Assembly: GCA_017455565.1 (NCBI GenBank)
Contig: JAFSZV010000057.1
Location: 1-64,000 of the forward strand
DNA: 64,000 nucleotides
Source: Clostridia bacterium
GTDB lineage: Bacteria > Bacillota > Clostridia > Oscillospirales > Butyricicoccaceae
Direction of reading: 5' to 3'
The notes under the pieces were generated by a model that was not told where the DNA came from, searched no databases, and was given only the letters and a program-made list of their open reading frames with translations. Shown here one piece after another: positions 28,431 through 38,398 of the stretch (position 1 is its first letter; each line of letters starts with the position of its first letter). Made by a program: the position numbers and the translations under genes.

Positions 28431-29576
28431 ATGGGTGAAGACCGCCATTACGATTCTTTCGGCCGGGGGATGGCCGTTTTGCCGGAGCTGCGGGTCAGGC
28501 GGGCCCGCAGATGGCGCCGCCCGCTGGCTTGGGCGGCGGGGATCCTTGCCGCCCTGGTGTTGCTTACTGCCGTCGCTGCCGGTTCGGTGACTCTTTACGA
28601 CTGGCTGACGGGGCGCCAGGTGAGCCTGACCGGGCGGAAGGTGATCTTTTCGCAGGTGCAGACCGACCGGGAAAAAGCCCTTTCCGTTCCGGAAATTTTT
28701 GAAAAATGCCGCGGCTGGGTCACGGAGATCACCGTGACCTTCCCCGACAGCGTGGCTATGGGGACGGGCATCGTGTTCAGCGAAGACGGATACGTCGTCA
28801 CCTGCGCCCACCTGCTGGAGGGCGGCGATGGGACCATTGAAGTCAAGACCGTTGACGGAACGGTGTTTCCCGCGCAGAAGGTGGCCTCGGATCTCCAGAC
28901 CGACATCGCCGTGCTGAAGGTGGCGGCCCGCGGGATGGAGCCCGCCGAGCTGGGCTACGGCGGCCAGGTGCTGGTGGGGGAGACGGCGGTAGCGCTAGGC
29001 AATCCGCTGGGGAAGGGCTTTGCCGAGACCCTGACGGTGGGCGTGGTGTCCGCCCGGGAGCGCAGCGTGGTGGTGGAACGGTATGAGATGTCGCTTCTGC
29101 AATTCGACGCCGCCGTAAACAGCGGCAATTCCGGCGGCCCTCTCCTCAACAGCGCGGGCCAAGTGATCGGCATGGTCAACGCCAAGATCAGCCGCGACGG
29201 GGGCGCCCGGGTGGAAGGCATCGGCTTTGCCGTCCCCATCGACCGGGTGGTGGAGGTGGCGCAGGACTTGATTCGCTACGGCTTTGTGCAGGACCGCCCG
29301 TGGCTGGGGGTGGTGGTGACTCAGTACGACGGCGAATGGCCCGCTGTGCGGGTGGATTCGGTGACCGAAGACGGCGCCGCAGACCGGGCCGGCATTCGCC
29401 CCGGCGACTGGATCCTGGCCTTCAACGGCGTGCCCATTTCCAACTATACCGTGCTCAACCGGGAAAAGGACCGCTGCACCGTGGGCGACACGGTGATTGT
29501 CGTGGTGCGCCGCGACGGGACCGACCTGCCGTTGGAATGTACCCTGCTGGCCATGACGGCGGCCGACCGTTCTTAA
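28431..29576 (+). CDS. HtrA/DegP-like S1C serine protease with PDZ domain
   Basis: 381 residues from the ATG at 28431 (GGAGGAA). An N-terminal cytoplasmic stretch and one membrane helix (about 38-58) place the protease outside. Triad: His in TCAHLLEGG (about 125), Asp in QTDIAVLKV (about 157), Ser in NSGNSGGPLLN (about 233). A C-terminal PDZ domain (about 290-370) contains DRAGIRPGDWILAFNG. Typical quality-control protease of the Gram-positive surface. Divergent from the phospho-sugar mutase gene. Confidence 0.94.
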   Translation: MGEDRHYDSFGRGMAVLPELRVRRARRWRRPLAWAAGILAALVLLTAVAAGSVTLYDWLTGRQVSLTGRKVIFSQVQTDREKALSVPEIFEKCRGWVTEITVTFPDSVAMGTGIVFSEDGYVVTCAHLLEGGDGTIEVKTVDGTVFPAQKVASDLQTDIAVLKVAARGMEPAELGYGGQVLVGETAVALGNPLGKGFAETLTVGVVSARERSVVVERYEMSLLQFDAAVNSGNSGGPLLNSAGQVIGMVNAKISRDGGARVEGIGFAVPIDRVVEVAQDLIRYGFVQDRPWLGVVVTQYDGEWPAVRVDSVTEDGAADRAGIRPGDWILAFNGVPISNYTVLNREKDRCTVGDTVIVVVRRDGTDLPLECTLLAMTAADRS

Positions 29577-29720
29577 AAAATTATCCGGAAAAAGTTCAGA
29601 GACCGTTTACGAAACGGCAACAAATTTTGGCGGGGGGTATGGTATGATAATCATGCAGATAGCGAAATGCGTTTTGCCCCCTCATTTTCCTTTTTATCTC
29701 TTTTCCCCCAAAACAGAGCA

Positions 29721-29756
29721 AAGCAGAGGGCCCGCCGAAAGGCGGGCCCTCTGCTT
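29721..29756. terminator. 16-bp perfect hairpin between convergent genes
   Basis: AAGCAGAGGGCCCGCC and its exact complement flank a GAAA tetraloop, between the HtrA-like gene (plus) and the MFS gene (minus). Neither side has a long T-run. Confidence 0.7.
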
Positions 29757-29790
29757 GTCAAAAAAGTCAAAATCGCGTCCGGCGGAGCCG

Positions 29791-31092
29791 TCAAATGCTT
29801 TGCGTCGCCTTATTGAACAGCAGCGACAGCGCCGTAACTGTAAAGCCCACCGAGCAGGCCACCAGCAGCGGCGTGCTGCCGAAATACTGCAAAACGGCGC
29901 CGGCCAGCACCGAGGCGATGGGCGTCAGGCCCTGGGCGAAGAGGCTGATGATGCTGGTGACCTTGCTCAGCTTGTCCTTTTCCACGATGCGCATCAACAC
30001 GGTGTTGAAGGGGATGTTGATATGGACCACAAGAAATCCGACCCCAAGGCAGCTCAGGCTGAACAGCAGCAAAAAGGCGTTCAGGGAAAGGCCGCGGCGC
30101 ACCAGCAGCCAGTAGGAGAGGGTGAGCAGGACCATAAGGCCCGCCATCACGCAAAGCAGCCGCGCGGTGCGGCGCCCGCATTTTTCCGCCTGCTTCCGGG
30201 TGCTGATGATGACCGAGCCCACAAGAGAGCTGGCCCCCACCAGTACGCTGAACACCGAAAACCACAGCTCCGGCGTGAGCAGGCCGTCAAACAGATACGA
30301 GGGGGCGGCGGCAACGTCGGTTTTGATAAAATAGGGAACGAAATTCCCGAAGATAGGCGAGGTAAAGAAGTTGATAAACAGAATGGCCGCCATCAGGGCC
30401 AAAATGGCCTTCTGGGCCTTCAGATAGACCAGCCCGTCGCGCATGTCCGTCAGCGCCAGCCGGACGGTCAGCCGCTCCTCGCGATTGACGTGCCGATAGC
30501 GGATGAACATCTCTGACACGCCGGACAGGACGTAGCACAGGCCGACGATGAAAAACAGCAGATGGATCGGGATCACCGCATACAGCACGCCCGCCAGCAC
30601 GACCCCCAGAATGTTAAGCGTCGCGCTTTTGACGGAGAAGTAGGCGGTGGCCTGCTGGAGCTTGTGCTCCGCCACGATATGGGGCAGCAGCGCGCCGGAC
30701 GCCGGGTTGAAGATGCCGCTGACGGCATTCCCCAGCAGGCCGACGGCAAACAGCAGCAGGATGTGCGCCCGGGGCGCGGGAAAGACCAGCATGGCCAGCG
30801 TGGCCAGCAGGATCAGCCCGCCCTTGAGATAATCGCAGAGGAACATGATCCGCCCCTTGTGAAAGCGGTCGCCCAGCACGCCGCCGATGGGGGTGAAGAT
30901 GAGCAGCATGACGCCGCAGAGGGACAGATAGAGCCCCTGCAAAAAGGCGTTGTTTTCGCTGATCTCCAGAATATAAAAGCTGACGGCAAAGCTGTACAGG
31001 ACTGCGCCCAGCTCCGACACCAGCGCGCCGAAGAATACGAGCCGGAAATTTTGGTTCCAAAAGACGTTGCGTTCCGCTGACGGGTTATCCAT
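29791..31092 (-). CDS. MFS transporter
   Basis: 433 residues from the ATG at 31092, which has AAGGAGG 9 bases upstream; the longer frame upstream lacks a site and crosses a terminator. About twelve hydrophobic segments, with IGGVLGDRFHKGRIMFLCD being the loop 2-3 MFS motif. It resembles the MefA/MacrolideE-type and siderophore exporters of the DHA3 branch, so efflux of a small hydrophobic compound is likely, but the substrate is unknown. Monocistronic. Confidence 0.87.
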   Translation of the reverse strand: MDNPSAERNVFWNQNFRLVFFGALVSELGAVLYSFAVSFYILEISENNAFLQGLYLSLCGVMLLIFTPIGGVLGDRFHKGRIMFLCDYLKGGLILLATLAMLVFPAPRAHILLLFAVGLLGNAVSGIFNPASGALLPHIVAEHKLQQATAYFSVKSATLNILGVVLAGVLYAVIPIHLLFFIVGLCYVLSGVSEMFIRYRHVNREERLTVRLALTDMRDGLVYLKAQKAILALMAAILFINFFTSPIFGNFVPYFIKTDVAAAPSYLFDGLLTPELWFSVFSVLVGASSLVGSVIISTRKQAEKCGRRTARLLCVMAGLMVLLTLSYWLLVRRGLSLNAFLLLFSLSCLGVGFLVVHINIPFNTVLMRIVEKDKLSKVTSIISLFAQGLTPIASVLAGAVLQYFGSTPLLVACSVGFTVTALSLLFNKATQSI

Positions 31093-31130
31093 GGCCGGCG
31101 GCCTCCTTCTACATGGTTGACAGCACTCGG

Positions 31131-31194
31131 TTTTCAAAAGCAGGAGCGTCGTTTCGGGGCGTATGGGGGGGCGGCCCGAAACGATGCTCCTGCT
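31131..31194 (-). terminator. 20-bp inverted repeat, minus-strand terminator
   Basis: Arms 31139-31158 and 31175-31194 match over 20 bases (one G-U) around a 16-base loop. On the minus strand the hairpin is followed by TTTT, so it terminates the TVP38-like gene upstream of the MFS gene. Confidence 0.75.
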
Positions 31195-31241
31195 CTGGGG
31201 GTCAGAAATCGGGGTTTGCCGCTGGTGCGCAGGCTTGCCCC

Positions 31242-31838
31242 TCACCCGCCCAGCAGCGGGCGGGCCGAAAGATACAGGATGCTGTAAGCCGCGATGGTGG
31301 GCAGCTTGAGCAGCAGGATCAGCAGAAACCGCTTCCAGGACATTTCGGTGAGGCCCGCGATGAGGCACAGGGCGTCGTCGGGAAAAAAGGGCAGCAGGAT
31401 GGCCGCGGCAAAGAGCCAGGCAAAGCGTTTCTGGTTCTCGTTCAGCCACTTGAAGTATTTAACACGGGTCTGTTCGGAAATCAGCCGGCGCACCAGCGGC
31501 TTGCCCCAGCGCCTGGCGATGGCGAAATTGATGGAGGAGCCCAGTACCGTTCCCACAAAATTATACAGCAGCCCGATCCACGGGCCGAAGCACACCACGC
31601 CCGCGGTGAGCAGGATCCCGCCGGGGACGAAGGCCATGAGGATCTGCATGATCTGCATCAAAAGAAAGATCAGCGGCGCCCAGGCACCCTTGCTGTCGAT
31701 AAACTCCTGCAGAAGCGCCTCGTCCCGCAACAGGCCGCGCCGCCACGCCCACAGGCACATCCCCGCCATCAGCAGCAGGAAAAGCACCGTCCCCAGCTTG
31801 AGCAGCGTCTGGGTGCGGGATCGGTCGTTCTTTGCCAT
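31242..31838 (-). CDS. TVP38/TMEM64-family (DedA-like) membrane protein
   Basis: 198 residues, five or six hydrophobic segments. FVPGGILLTAGVVCFGPWIGLLYNFVGTVLGSS (cited in part as FVPGGILLTAG and GLLYNFVGTVLGSS) and LPFFPDDALCLIAGLT are the SNARE-associated/TVP38 blocks (PF09335). Related proteins move lipids across the membrane; the specific role is unknown. AAAGGAG precedes the ATG. Confidence 0.9.
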   Translation of the reverse strand: MAKNDRSRTQTLLKLGTVLFLLLMAGMCLWAWRRGLLRDEALLQEFIDSKGAWAPLIFLLMQIMQILMAFVPGGILLTAGVVCFGPWIGLLYNFVGTVLGSSINFAIARRWGKPLVRRLISEQTRVKYFKWLNENQKRFAWLFAAAILLPFFPDDALCLIAGLTEMSWKRFLLILLLKLPTIAAYSILYLSARPLLGG

Positions 31839-31870
31839 GGCGGGGTCTCCTTTCGCGGTTTTCTCTCATG

Positions 31871-31899
31871 ATGATAGCATTTTCTGAAATGCGGCGCAA
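31871..31899 (-). promoter_or_regulatory. sigma-A promoter of the TVP38-like gene
   Basis: On the minus strand TTGCGC (31894-31899), 17-base spacer, TATCAT (31871-31876). Confidence 0.6.
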
Positions 31900-32001
31900 G
31901 CCGTGGCCGGGCGAAAAGCGAAAGATTTCAGAAAAAATCAGAAAGGCTTCCGTTTTTTTTGCCGCTGACACGGTTTTTTCTTGGAAATCCGCCGGAAACA
32001 G

Positions 32002-32030
32002 GTGCAAAAAAGAAAAATCTGTGCTATAAT
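32002..32030 (+). promoter_or_regulatory. sigma-A promoter upstream of the DUF2156 gene
   Basis: GTGCAA (32002-32007), 17-base spacer, TATAAT (32025-32030), 48 bases before the start codon. Confidence 0.7.
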
Positions 32031-32078
32031 TTATTCTGTATTGCTATGACGGTTTTGAAAGGATGAGTTCCTGTCTTT

Positions 32079-32969
32079 ATGCTGACGTTTAAACCGCTGA
32101 CGTTGGAGGTCATCCCGCCTCTGCGTCACTATTTCGTGAAACAACCCAGCCGTATCTGCGACGGCACCGTGGGAGGCACGTTTCTCTGGCGCGACCTTTA
32201 TCAAACGCAGTATGCCGAGGAAAACGGTACGCTGTTCCTCCGCTCGGTCCTGCCCCAAAGCGGCCTGCGGATCTGCTCCGTTCCCATGGACGGCGACATC
32301 CCGGCGGCCCTGAAGCTGTTGGAAAAGGCCCTGCGGGCCCAGGGCGCGCCTCTGACGCTGTTTGCCGCCCGGGAGGATCTGGACACCGTGCTGAGCCTTT
32401 GGCCCGGGGCCGCAGTGGAGGAACTGCCCGATTCGGCCGATTATCTCTATCGGGCGCAGGATCTTCAGGAGCTGCGGGGCAGGCATTACGCCGCCCAGCG
32501 CAACCAGATCAGCCAGTTTGTCCGCGCCTTTCCCGACTGGCGCTTCGAGCCTATCGGGGCGGACAACCTGGAAGAGGTGCGGCGGTATTTCTTTCACTAC
32601 GAGAGCGAGCGGGACAAGCCCGGGGAATCCTTCCGGGAAGACGAGCGCAAGGTGGAAGAGGTCTTGGCCCACTACGGCGTATACGGCTTTCTGGGGGGCG
32701 CGATCCGCGCGGGCGGAAGCATTGTGGCCATGGCCATGGGCGAAACGCGGGGCGACACGCTTTACGTCCACATCGAAAAGGCCGAGGCGCAGATCCACGG
32801 CGCCTATCAGATCATCGTGCGGGAGTTTTCCCGCTTTGCGGCCGGGCCCGACGTGAAATACATCAACCGGGAGGACGACGCCGGCGACCCGGGCCTGCGC
32901 CGGGTGAAGCAGTCGTACAAGCCCTGCGCCATGCTGGAAAAATATCTGGTTCAGGTACCCGCCGTCTGA
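32079..32969 (+). CDS. DUF2156 protein (LPG-synthase C-terminal-like acyltransferase fold)
   Basis: 296 residues, soluble. YAAQRNQISQFVRAFPDW, the central DERKVEEVL, and the C-terminal GAYQIIVREFSRF and YINREDDAGDPGLRRVKQSYKP match the DUF2156 family (PF09924), two GNAT-like domains related to the aminoacyl-phosphatidylglycerol synthase C-terminus. No N-terminal flippase is attached, so it is the stand-alone form, whose acceptor is unknown. It heads the plus-strand genes with uppP and ftsK. Confidence 0.86.
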   Translation: MLTFKPLTLEVIPPLRHYFVKQPSRICDGTVGGTFLWRDLYQTQYAEENGTLFLRSVLPQSGLRICSVPMDGDIPAALKLLEKALRAQGAPLTLFAAREDLDTVLSLWPGAAVEELPDSADYLYRAQDLQELRGRHYAAQRNQISQFVRAFPDWRFEPIGADNLEEVRRYFFHYESERDKPGESFREDERKVEEVLAHYGVYGFLGGAIRAGGSIVAMAMGETRGDTLYVHIEKAEAQIHGAYQIIVREFSRFAAGPDVKYINREDDAGDPGLRRVKQSYKPCAMLEKYLVQVPAV

Positions 32970-33045
32970 GCGGAGGACATGGCGCATATCTTATCAGAGA
33001 GCAGCTGCGGCACAGCCGCGAGACGATCATAGAGGTGAATGTTTT

Positions 33046-33864
33046 ATGCCGATCTGGGTGGCGATCCTTTTAGGCGCGGTGCAGGGACTGGCGGAGTTTC
33101 TCCCCATCTCTTCTTCCGGCCATCTGGCGCTGATGCAGGCGCTGGTGGATTTTGAGCGGTACAATGTAAACGCGGTAGCCTTTGACCTGGTGCTCCATGT
33201 GGGCACGCTGGCGGCGGTGATCGCCGCTTTCTGGGGCGACGTGAAAAAACTGGTGGCAGAGGCCGTCAAATGGATCATCGACGGGTTCAGGATCCGCAAT
33301 AAGCCGGCCCGGCGGCTGATTGTTCTGCTGCTGCTGGCCACGGTGCCGCTGGCGCTGGGGGCCGTGCTGGAGCATTATGTGGAAGAGGCGTTTTCCAGCA
33401 CGCTGCTGGTGGGCGTTTTCCTGTGCTGCACAGCGGTGCTTTTGTGGGTGGCCAGCGCCCACAACGGCGGCAAAAAGACCGAGGCCGACGCCAAATACTC
33501 CGACGGCGTCAAGGTGGGTCTGATGCAGCTCATCGCCCTGTTTCCGGGGGTCTCGCGCTCGGGCAGCACCATCTGCGGCGGCCTGTTCTGCGGTTTCCGC
33601 AAGGATTTCGCCGTCCGTTTCGCTTTTTTGATGAGCATCCCCGCCGTGCTGGGCGCGGTGGTGTTCAAGCTCCCCGACTTAAAGGAGGCGGGCATCTCCG
33701 GCGGGATGCTGCTGCCCTGCGCCGTGGGATTTGTGGTGGCGGCGGTGTGCGGCTATCTGGCCATCTTTACCGTCCGCCTGCTGATGAAAAAAGGCAGCTT
33801 CCGCTGGTTTTCCGTCTATTGTCTGGCCGCCGGATTGGCAGCCATCCTTTTGAGTATCCTTTGA
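33046..33864 (+). CDS. uppP: undecaprenyl-diphosphate phosphatase (BacA type)
   Basis: 272 residues, about eight membrane segments. LGAVQGLAEFLPISSSGHLAL (N-terminal Glu/His/Ser motif) and FPGVSRSGSTI (Arg motif) carry the active site of the BacA family. It dephosphorylates the lipid carrier for peptidoglycan and gives bacitracin tolerance. Preceded by AGAGGTG. Confidence 0.98.
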   Translation: MPIWVAILLGAVQGLAEFLPISSSGHLALMQALVDFERYNVNAVAFDLVLHVGTLAAVIAAFWGDVKKLVAEAVKWIIDGFRIRNKPARRLIVLLLLATVPLALGAVLEHYVEEAFSSTLLVGVFLCCTAVLLWVASAHNGGKKTEADAKYSDGVKVGLMQLIALFPGVSRSGSTICGGLFCGFRKDFAVRFAFLMSIPAVLGAVVFKLPDLKEAGISGGMLLPCAVGFVVAAVCGYLAIFTVRLLMKKGSFRWFSVYCLAAGLAAILLSIL

Positions 33865-33879
33865 AGAAGGTGAATCGCT

Positions 33880-36450
33880 TTGGCACAAACCAAATCGCAG
33901 AAAAGCAAGAAAAAGAGCGGCGCTTCGGCGGGAAGGAAGCGGACTTCGTCCGCGAGAAAAAACGCCGCCGCACAGAAGCGGGCAGCCGAACAGCTTGCCC
34001 AGCGCCGCGTGATTCTGGGCGCAATTTTGCTGCTGGCGGCCTTTGTGGGGCTGCTATCGCTGTTTGACGTCCGGGGCTTTTTAATCGACGGCTATCGCAC
34101 GGCGGTCTATTGGCTTTTGGGCTACGGCGGCGAGGTGCTGCCGCTGATGCTTCTGATCTGCGCCATTTTGATCGTGGCGCGTCGCCGGAAAAAGGTGCGG
34201 CTGCAGGCCCTTAGTTGGGCGGCGATCCCCCTGTTGTTCGGCGCGGTGCGCCATGTGCTGGCCAACGGGCCCGAGTATTATCCCGCGCTGCCGCGGCTTT
34301 CCCAGATGGGAGCGGACGGGCAGCGGCTTACCTCCGGCGGACTGCTCGGCGGCGGGCTGGGCGAGCTTTTGCGGGCGGCGGTATCCACCGTGGGCGCCAT
34401 CATCCTGCTTTGCCTGCTGCTGACGGTTTGCGTGCTGTGCGGCCTGCGGCTCACGCCGCGGAAGATTTGGGAGGGGCTGAAAAAGCTCCGTCCCATCCCC
34501 GAGGACACCCTGCCGCCGGAGCCCGAACCCGATTTCAGGGAAGAGGCGCGGAAAGCTGCCCGCCGTCAGCGGGAAGAGCAGCTCTGGCGGGAGCAGACTG
34601 CCGCCGCGCGCCGACCCAATATCGACGTGGCGCTGGACGACGAGCCGGTCTCGCAGCGCACCCCCGATCCCAACCGCAAGGGCCGCGTGGCCCCGCCCAA
34701 CGTATCAACTCCCGCCGAGGTGCTGCGGGGCATCTTCCACAAGGAAAAGCAGGAAGCCCGTGCCGCCGCGGAGCGCAAGCCCGCGCCTGACGTGACCGCG
34801 CCGCAGACCGCCGTCCGGGAGCCCGCGCCGAACGTACCCGAGCCCTTTGAGGCGCCTGCCGCGGAGCCTGCCGTTCCGGAAAAGCGGGAGACCCTTGACC
34901 CGAAAGAGGTGGCGAAGGAAACGGCGGCTGTCAGCCAGCAGATTGAAAAGGCGCTGGAAAAGGCCGAAGACACGCCACTTTACCTCTATCCGCCGCTCAG
35001 GCTGCTGAAGGCCGGCTCGGGCAAGCCCGCCGGTTCGGCGGAGGCCATCCGCCGCTGCGCCGAGCGCCTGCTGGACACGCTGGAGAGCTTCGGCGTTTCG
35101 GCCACCGTGATCGACACCACCGACGGCCCCGCCGTCACCCGCTATGAGCTGGTGCTTCAGCGTGGCATCAAGTTCAGCAAGGTGGCCAATCTGGCCGACG
35201 ATATCGCACTGGCGCTGGGCGCCTCCGGCATTCGCGTTTCCACCATTCCCGACAAAAACGCCGTGGGCATCGAGGTACCCAACGAGGTGCAGGAGATCGT
35301 CACCGCCCGGGACATCATTGGCAGCCAGGCATTCCAGACGGCAAAGAGCCGCCTGTCCTTCGCCGTGGGCAAGGACATCACCGGACAGGCCGTGGTGGGC
35401 GACATCTCCAAAATGCCCCATATGCTCATCGCCGGTACCACCGGCTCGGGCAAATCGGTGTGCATCAACAGCATTTTGATGAGCCTGCTCTATAAGGCCA
35501 CCCCCGACGAGGTGCGCCTCATCATGGTGGACCCCAAGATGATCGAGCTGGGCGTTTACAACGGCATCCCCCATCTGCTCATCCCCGTGGTCACCGACCC
35601 GAAAAAGGCCGCCGGCGCCCTCAACTGGGCTGTCACCGAAATGATGCGGCGGTATAAGCTGTTTTCGGAGGTGGGCGCGCGGGATCTCAAGAGCTACAAC
35701 GCCGAGATGGAGCGCAATGCAAACGAGGGCGGCGAGGGCGAGAAGTTGCCGCAGATCGTCATCGTCATCGACGAGCTTTCCGACCTGATGGCGGTGGCCC
35801 GCTCTGAGGTGGAGGAGGCCATCATCCGTTTGGCGCAGATGGCCCGCGCCGCGGGAATGCATCTCATCATCGCCACGCAGCGCCCCTCCGCCGACGTGAT
35901 CACCGGTCTGATGAAGACCAACATCCCCTCCCGCATCGCTTTTGCCGTGGCTTCCGGCATCGACTCCCGCATCATTCTGGATCAGCTCGGCGCCGAAAAG
36001 CTGCTGGGAAAGGGCGATATGCTTTATTTTCCTTTGGGCATCCAAAAGCCCCAGCGGGTGCAGGGCTGCTTTGTTTCCGACCGGGAGGTGGAAGAGGTGG
36101 TGGCCTTTGTCAAGCAGTGCGGCATGGCGGAATATGACGACAGCATCATCCAGCACATCGAAAACCAGGCCAAGGCCGCCGAAAACGCCGCCAACGGAGG
36201 CGGCGGACTGGAGGACGAGGGCGAGGACGAAAAGTTCGACGAGGCGGTGGAGATCGTCATCGAGAGCGGACAGGCTTCTACATCCATGCTCCAGCGCAGG
36301 CTCAAGCTGGGCTATTCCCGGGCCGCCCGTTTGGTGGATGAGATGGAGGAGCGGGGCATCGTCGGCCCCTACGAGGGCAGCAAGCCCCGGGCCGTGCTCA
36401 TAACCAGGCAGGAGTGGCAGGAGCGCATGATCCGCAAAAAGGAGTGCTGA
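33880..36450 (+). CDS. ftsK: DNA translocase FtsK/SpoIIIE
   Basis: 856 residues from a TTG start (GAAGGTG upstream). Four membrane helices at about 40-190, a Pro/Ala-rich linker (200-365), then the motor: Walker [14 protein letters not shown] (about 513-525), Walker [11 protein letters not shown] (about 628) and the RecA-like fold, ending with the winged-helix gamma domain ([20 protein letters not shown], about 798-818) that reads polar sequences. Pumps chromosomal DNA at division or into the forespore; the genome sporulates (spoIIE at 61 kb), so SpoIIIE-type use is likely. Confidence 0.97.
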   Translation: MAQTKSQKSKKKSGASAGRKRTSSARKNAAAQKRAAEQLAQRRVILGAILLLAAFVGLLSLFDVRGFLIDGYRTAVYWLLGYGGEVLPLMLLICAILIVARRRKKVRLQALSWAAIPLLFGAVRHVLANGPEYYPALPRLSQMGADGQRLTSGGLLGGGLGELLRAAVSTVGAIILLCLLLTVCVLCGLRLTPRKIWEGLKKLRPIPEDTLPPEPEPDFREEARKAARRQREEQLWREQTAAARRPNIDVALDDEPVSQRTPDPNRKGRVAPPNVSTPAEVLRGIFHKEKQEARAAAERKPAPDVTAPQTAVREPAPNVPEPFEAPAAEPAVPEKRETLDPKEVAKETAAVSQQIEKALEKAEDTPLYLYPPLRLLKAGSGKPAGSAEAIRRCAERLLDTLESFGVSATVIDTTDGPAVTRYELVLQRGIKFSKVANLADDIALALGASGIRVSTIPDKNAVGIEVPNEVQEIVTARDIIGSQAFQTAKSRLSFAVGKDITGQAVVGDISKMPHMLIAGTTGSGKSVCINSILMSLLYKATPDEVRLIMVDPKMIELGVYNGIPHLLIPVVTDPKKAAGALNWAVTEMMRRYKLFSEVGARDLKSYNAEMERNANEGGEGEKLPQIVIVIDELSDLMAVARSEVEEAIIRLAQMARAAGMHLIIATQRPSADVITGLMKTNIPSRIAFAVASGIDSRIILDQLGAEKLLGKGDMLYFPLGIQKPQRVQGCFVSDREVEEVVAFVKQCGMAEYDDSIIQHIENQAKAAENAANGGGGLEDEGEDEKFDEAVEIVIESGQASTSMLQRRLKLGYSRAARLVDEMEERGIVGPYEGSKPRAVLITRQEWQERMIRKKEC

Positions 36451-36460
36451 AGGAGGCGTT

Positions 36461-38389
36461 ATGCCCGTAAGAGAGGAGTTTCTCCCCGTTTCCAAGGCGG
36501 ATATGCTGGAGCGGGGCTGGTATTATTATGATTTCCTGCTGGTCACCGGCGACGCCTATGTGGATCACCCCTCCTTTGGAACGGCGGTGATTTCCCGGGT
36601 GCTGGAAAAGCAGGGCTTCCGCGTGGCCGTTTTGTCGCAGCCTGGCTGGCGCGATACATCGGCCTTTCTTGCCATGGGCAGGCCGCGCCTGGGCGTGCTG
36701 GTCAACGCGGGCAATATTGACTCTATGGTGGCGCATTATTCCGTGGCGAAGCGCCGCCGGACGCGGGACGCCTATACCCCCGGCGGCGAGCCGGGCAGAC
36801 GGCCCGACCGAGCGGTGATCGTTTACGCCAACCGGGCACGGGAGGCATTTCCCGGCGTGCCCGTGATTATCGGAGGCATTGAAGCATCTTTGCGGCGGTT
36901 CGCCCATTATGATTATTGGGACGACGCGGTACGCCGCACAGTGCTGGAGGACAGCGGGGCCGATCTGCTTTCTTACGGCATGGGTGAGCGCTCCATGACC
37001 GAGATCGCTCTCAGGTTGAAAAAGGGCGAAAAGATTTCGGAAATGAAAGACATCCGGGGCACCTGTTTTCTGACGGGAGACCCCGGGGAATGCGCCTTTG
37101 AAAACGCCTTGACCCTGCCTTCCTTCGAGCGGGTGCGGGATGACAGGCGCGCTTATGCCAAAGCGGCCTTTTTGCAGCAGAACGAAAACGATCATGTGCG
37201 GGGTCGTGCGCTCATCCAGCCAACGGGGAGACATTTCCTCATCCAGAACCCGCCGGCGCTGCCGCTGGAGGGTGCCGAGTTGGACGCCGTGTTCGACCTG
37301 CCCTATGCCCGCTGGTATCACCCCGATTACGAGGCACAGGGCGGCGTGGCCGCCATCGAAGAGGTGCGCTTTTCCATCATTCACAACAGGGGATGCTTCG
37401 GCGCCTGCAACTTCTGCGCCCTGGCGCTCCATCAGGGGCGCTATGTCACCGCCAGAAGCCGGGATTCGATTTTGCGGGAGGCGAAAAAGATCGTTTCCGA
37501 CCCGGATTTCAAGGGATATATCCACGATGTGGGAGGGCCTACGGCCAATTTCGATCATCCCGCCTGCAAAAAGCAGAGGGAGCACGGAGCCTGCCCCAAC
37601 CGGCAATGCCTGTTTCCCACTCCCTGCCCCAATCTGGACGCCGATGAGCGGTCGTATCTGGAAACGCTGCGGAAGCTACGGGCGCTGCCTGGGGTGAAGA
37701 AGGTCTTCATCCGCAGCGGCATCCGCTTTGACTATATGCTGCAGGACAAGGACGGCTCGTTTTTCCGCGAGCTGGTGCAGCATCATGTCAGCGGGCAGCT
37801 CAAGGTGGCCCCCGAGCACATCAGCCCCCGGGTGCTGCACTATATGGGCAAGCCCTTTGCCGACGTATACGACCGGTTTTGCCGAAAGTATTACGAGCTT
37901 ACGGCGGACTGCGGCAAAGAGCAGTATCTGGTACCGTATCTTATGTCGTCCCATCCGGGCAGCGGGCTGAAGGAAGCAATCGACCTGGCCTGCTATCTGC
38001 GGGAAAACCGCCTGAAGCCCGAACAGGTGCAGGATTTTTATCCCACCCCCGGCACCCTGTCCACCGCCATGTATTACACCGGCCTCGATCCCCGGGATAT
38101 GACCCCGGTGTTTGTGGCGCGCACGCCGGAGGACAAGGCCATGCAGCGGGCGCTGTTGCAGAGCACCAACCCGAAAAATTTCGGTTTGGTACGCAAGGCG
38201 CTGCGTTTGGCGGGACGGGAGGACCTCATCGGCACGGGGAAGCATTGTCTTGTCCCGCCGGAAAAGGGCGCAAAAAAAGTCTCCGCGCCGGAAAAATCAT
38301 CGAAAAATGCGGGCCAAAGGCCCAAATACGGAAAAAAACAGAAAAAAACCGCCCGGGGCGGGGACAGGCCCCGGGCCGGACGGCGGTAA
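36461..38389 (+). CDS. YgiQ-family radical SAM protein
   Basis: 642 residues. RNRGCFGACNFCALAL-type cluster (CFGACNFC, about 312-319) binds the 4Fe-4S cluster with three Cys. The UPF0313/YgiQ N-terminal domain (SKADMLERGWYYYDFLLVTGD) and C-terminal extension (EDLIGTGKHCLVPP) are full length. Function unassigned in the family. Starts 10 bases after ftsK with AAGGAGG. The last 50 bases contain a terminator for the opposing gene. Confidence 0.95.
   Translation: MPVREEFLPVSKADMLERGWYYYDFLLVTGDAYVDHPSFGTAVISRVLEKQGFRVAVLSQPGWRDTSAFLAMGRPRLGVLVNAGNIDSMVAHYSVAKRRRTRDAYTPGGEPGRRPDRAVIVYANRAREAFPGVPVIIGGIEASLRRFAHYDYWDDAVRRTVLEDSGADLLSYGMGERSMTEIALRLKKGEKISEMKDIRGTCFLTGDPGECAFENALTLPSFERVRDDRRAYAKAAFLQQNENDHVRGRALIQPTGRHFLIQNPPALPLEGAELDAVFDLPYARWYHPDYEAQGGVAAIEEVRFSIIHNRGCFGACNFCALALHQGRYVTARSRDSILREAKKIVSDPDFKGYIHDVGGPTANFDHPACKKQREHGACPNRQCLFPTPCPNLDADERSYLETLRKLRALPGVKKVFIRSGIRFDYMLQDKDGSFFRELVQHHVSGQLKVAPEHISPRVLHYMGKPFADVYDRFCRKYYELTADCGKEQYLVPYLMSSHPGSGLKEAIDLACYLRENRLKPEQVQDFYPTPGTLSTAMYYTGLDPRDMTPVFVARTPEDKAMQRALLQSTNPKNFGLVRKALRLAGREDLIGTGKHCLVPPEKGAKKVSAPEKSSKNAGQRPKYGKKQKKTARGGDRPRAGRR
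38342..38376 (-). terminator. minus-strand terminator inside the 3' end of the YgiQ gene
   Basis: GCCCGGGGC (38351-38359) and GCCCCGGGC (38368-38376) form a hairpin with an 8-base loop; seven A at 38342-38348 give a T-run for the minus strand, ending the DMT transporter transcript within the opposite coding region. Confidence 0.7.
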
Positions 38390-38398
38390 AAACCAGAT

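Noticed and set aside
34705-36495. 596-codon minus-strand frame opposite ftsK.
   Set aside because: Antisense shadow; His/Gly/Asp-rich with no domain or start signal.
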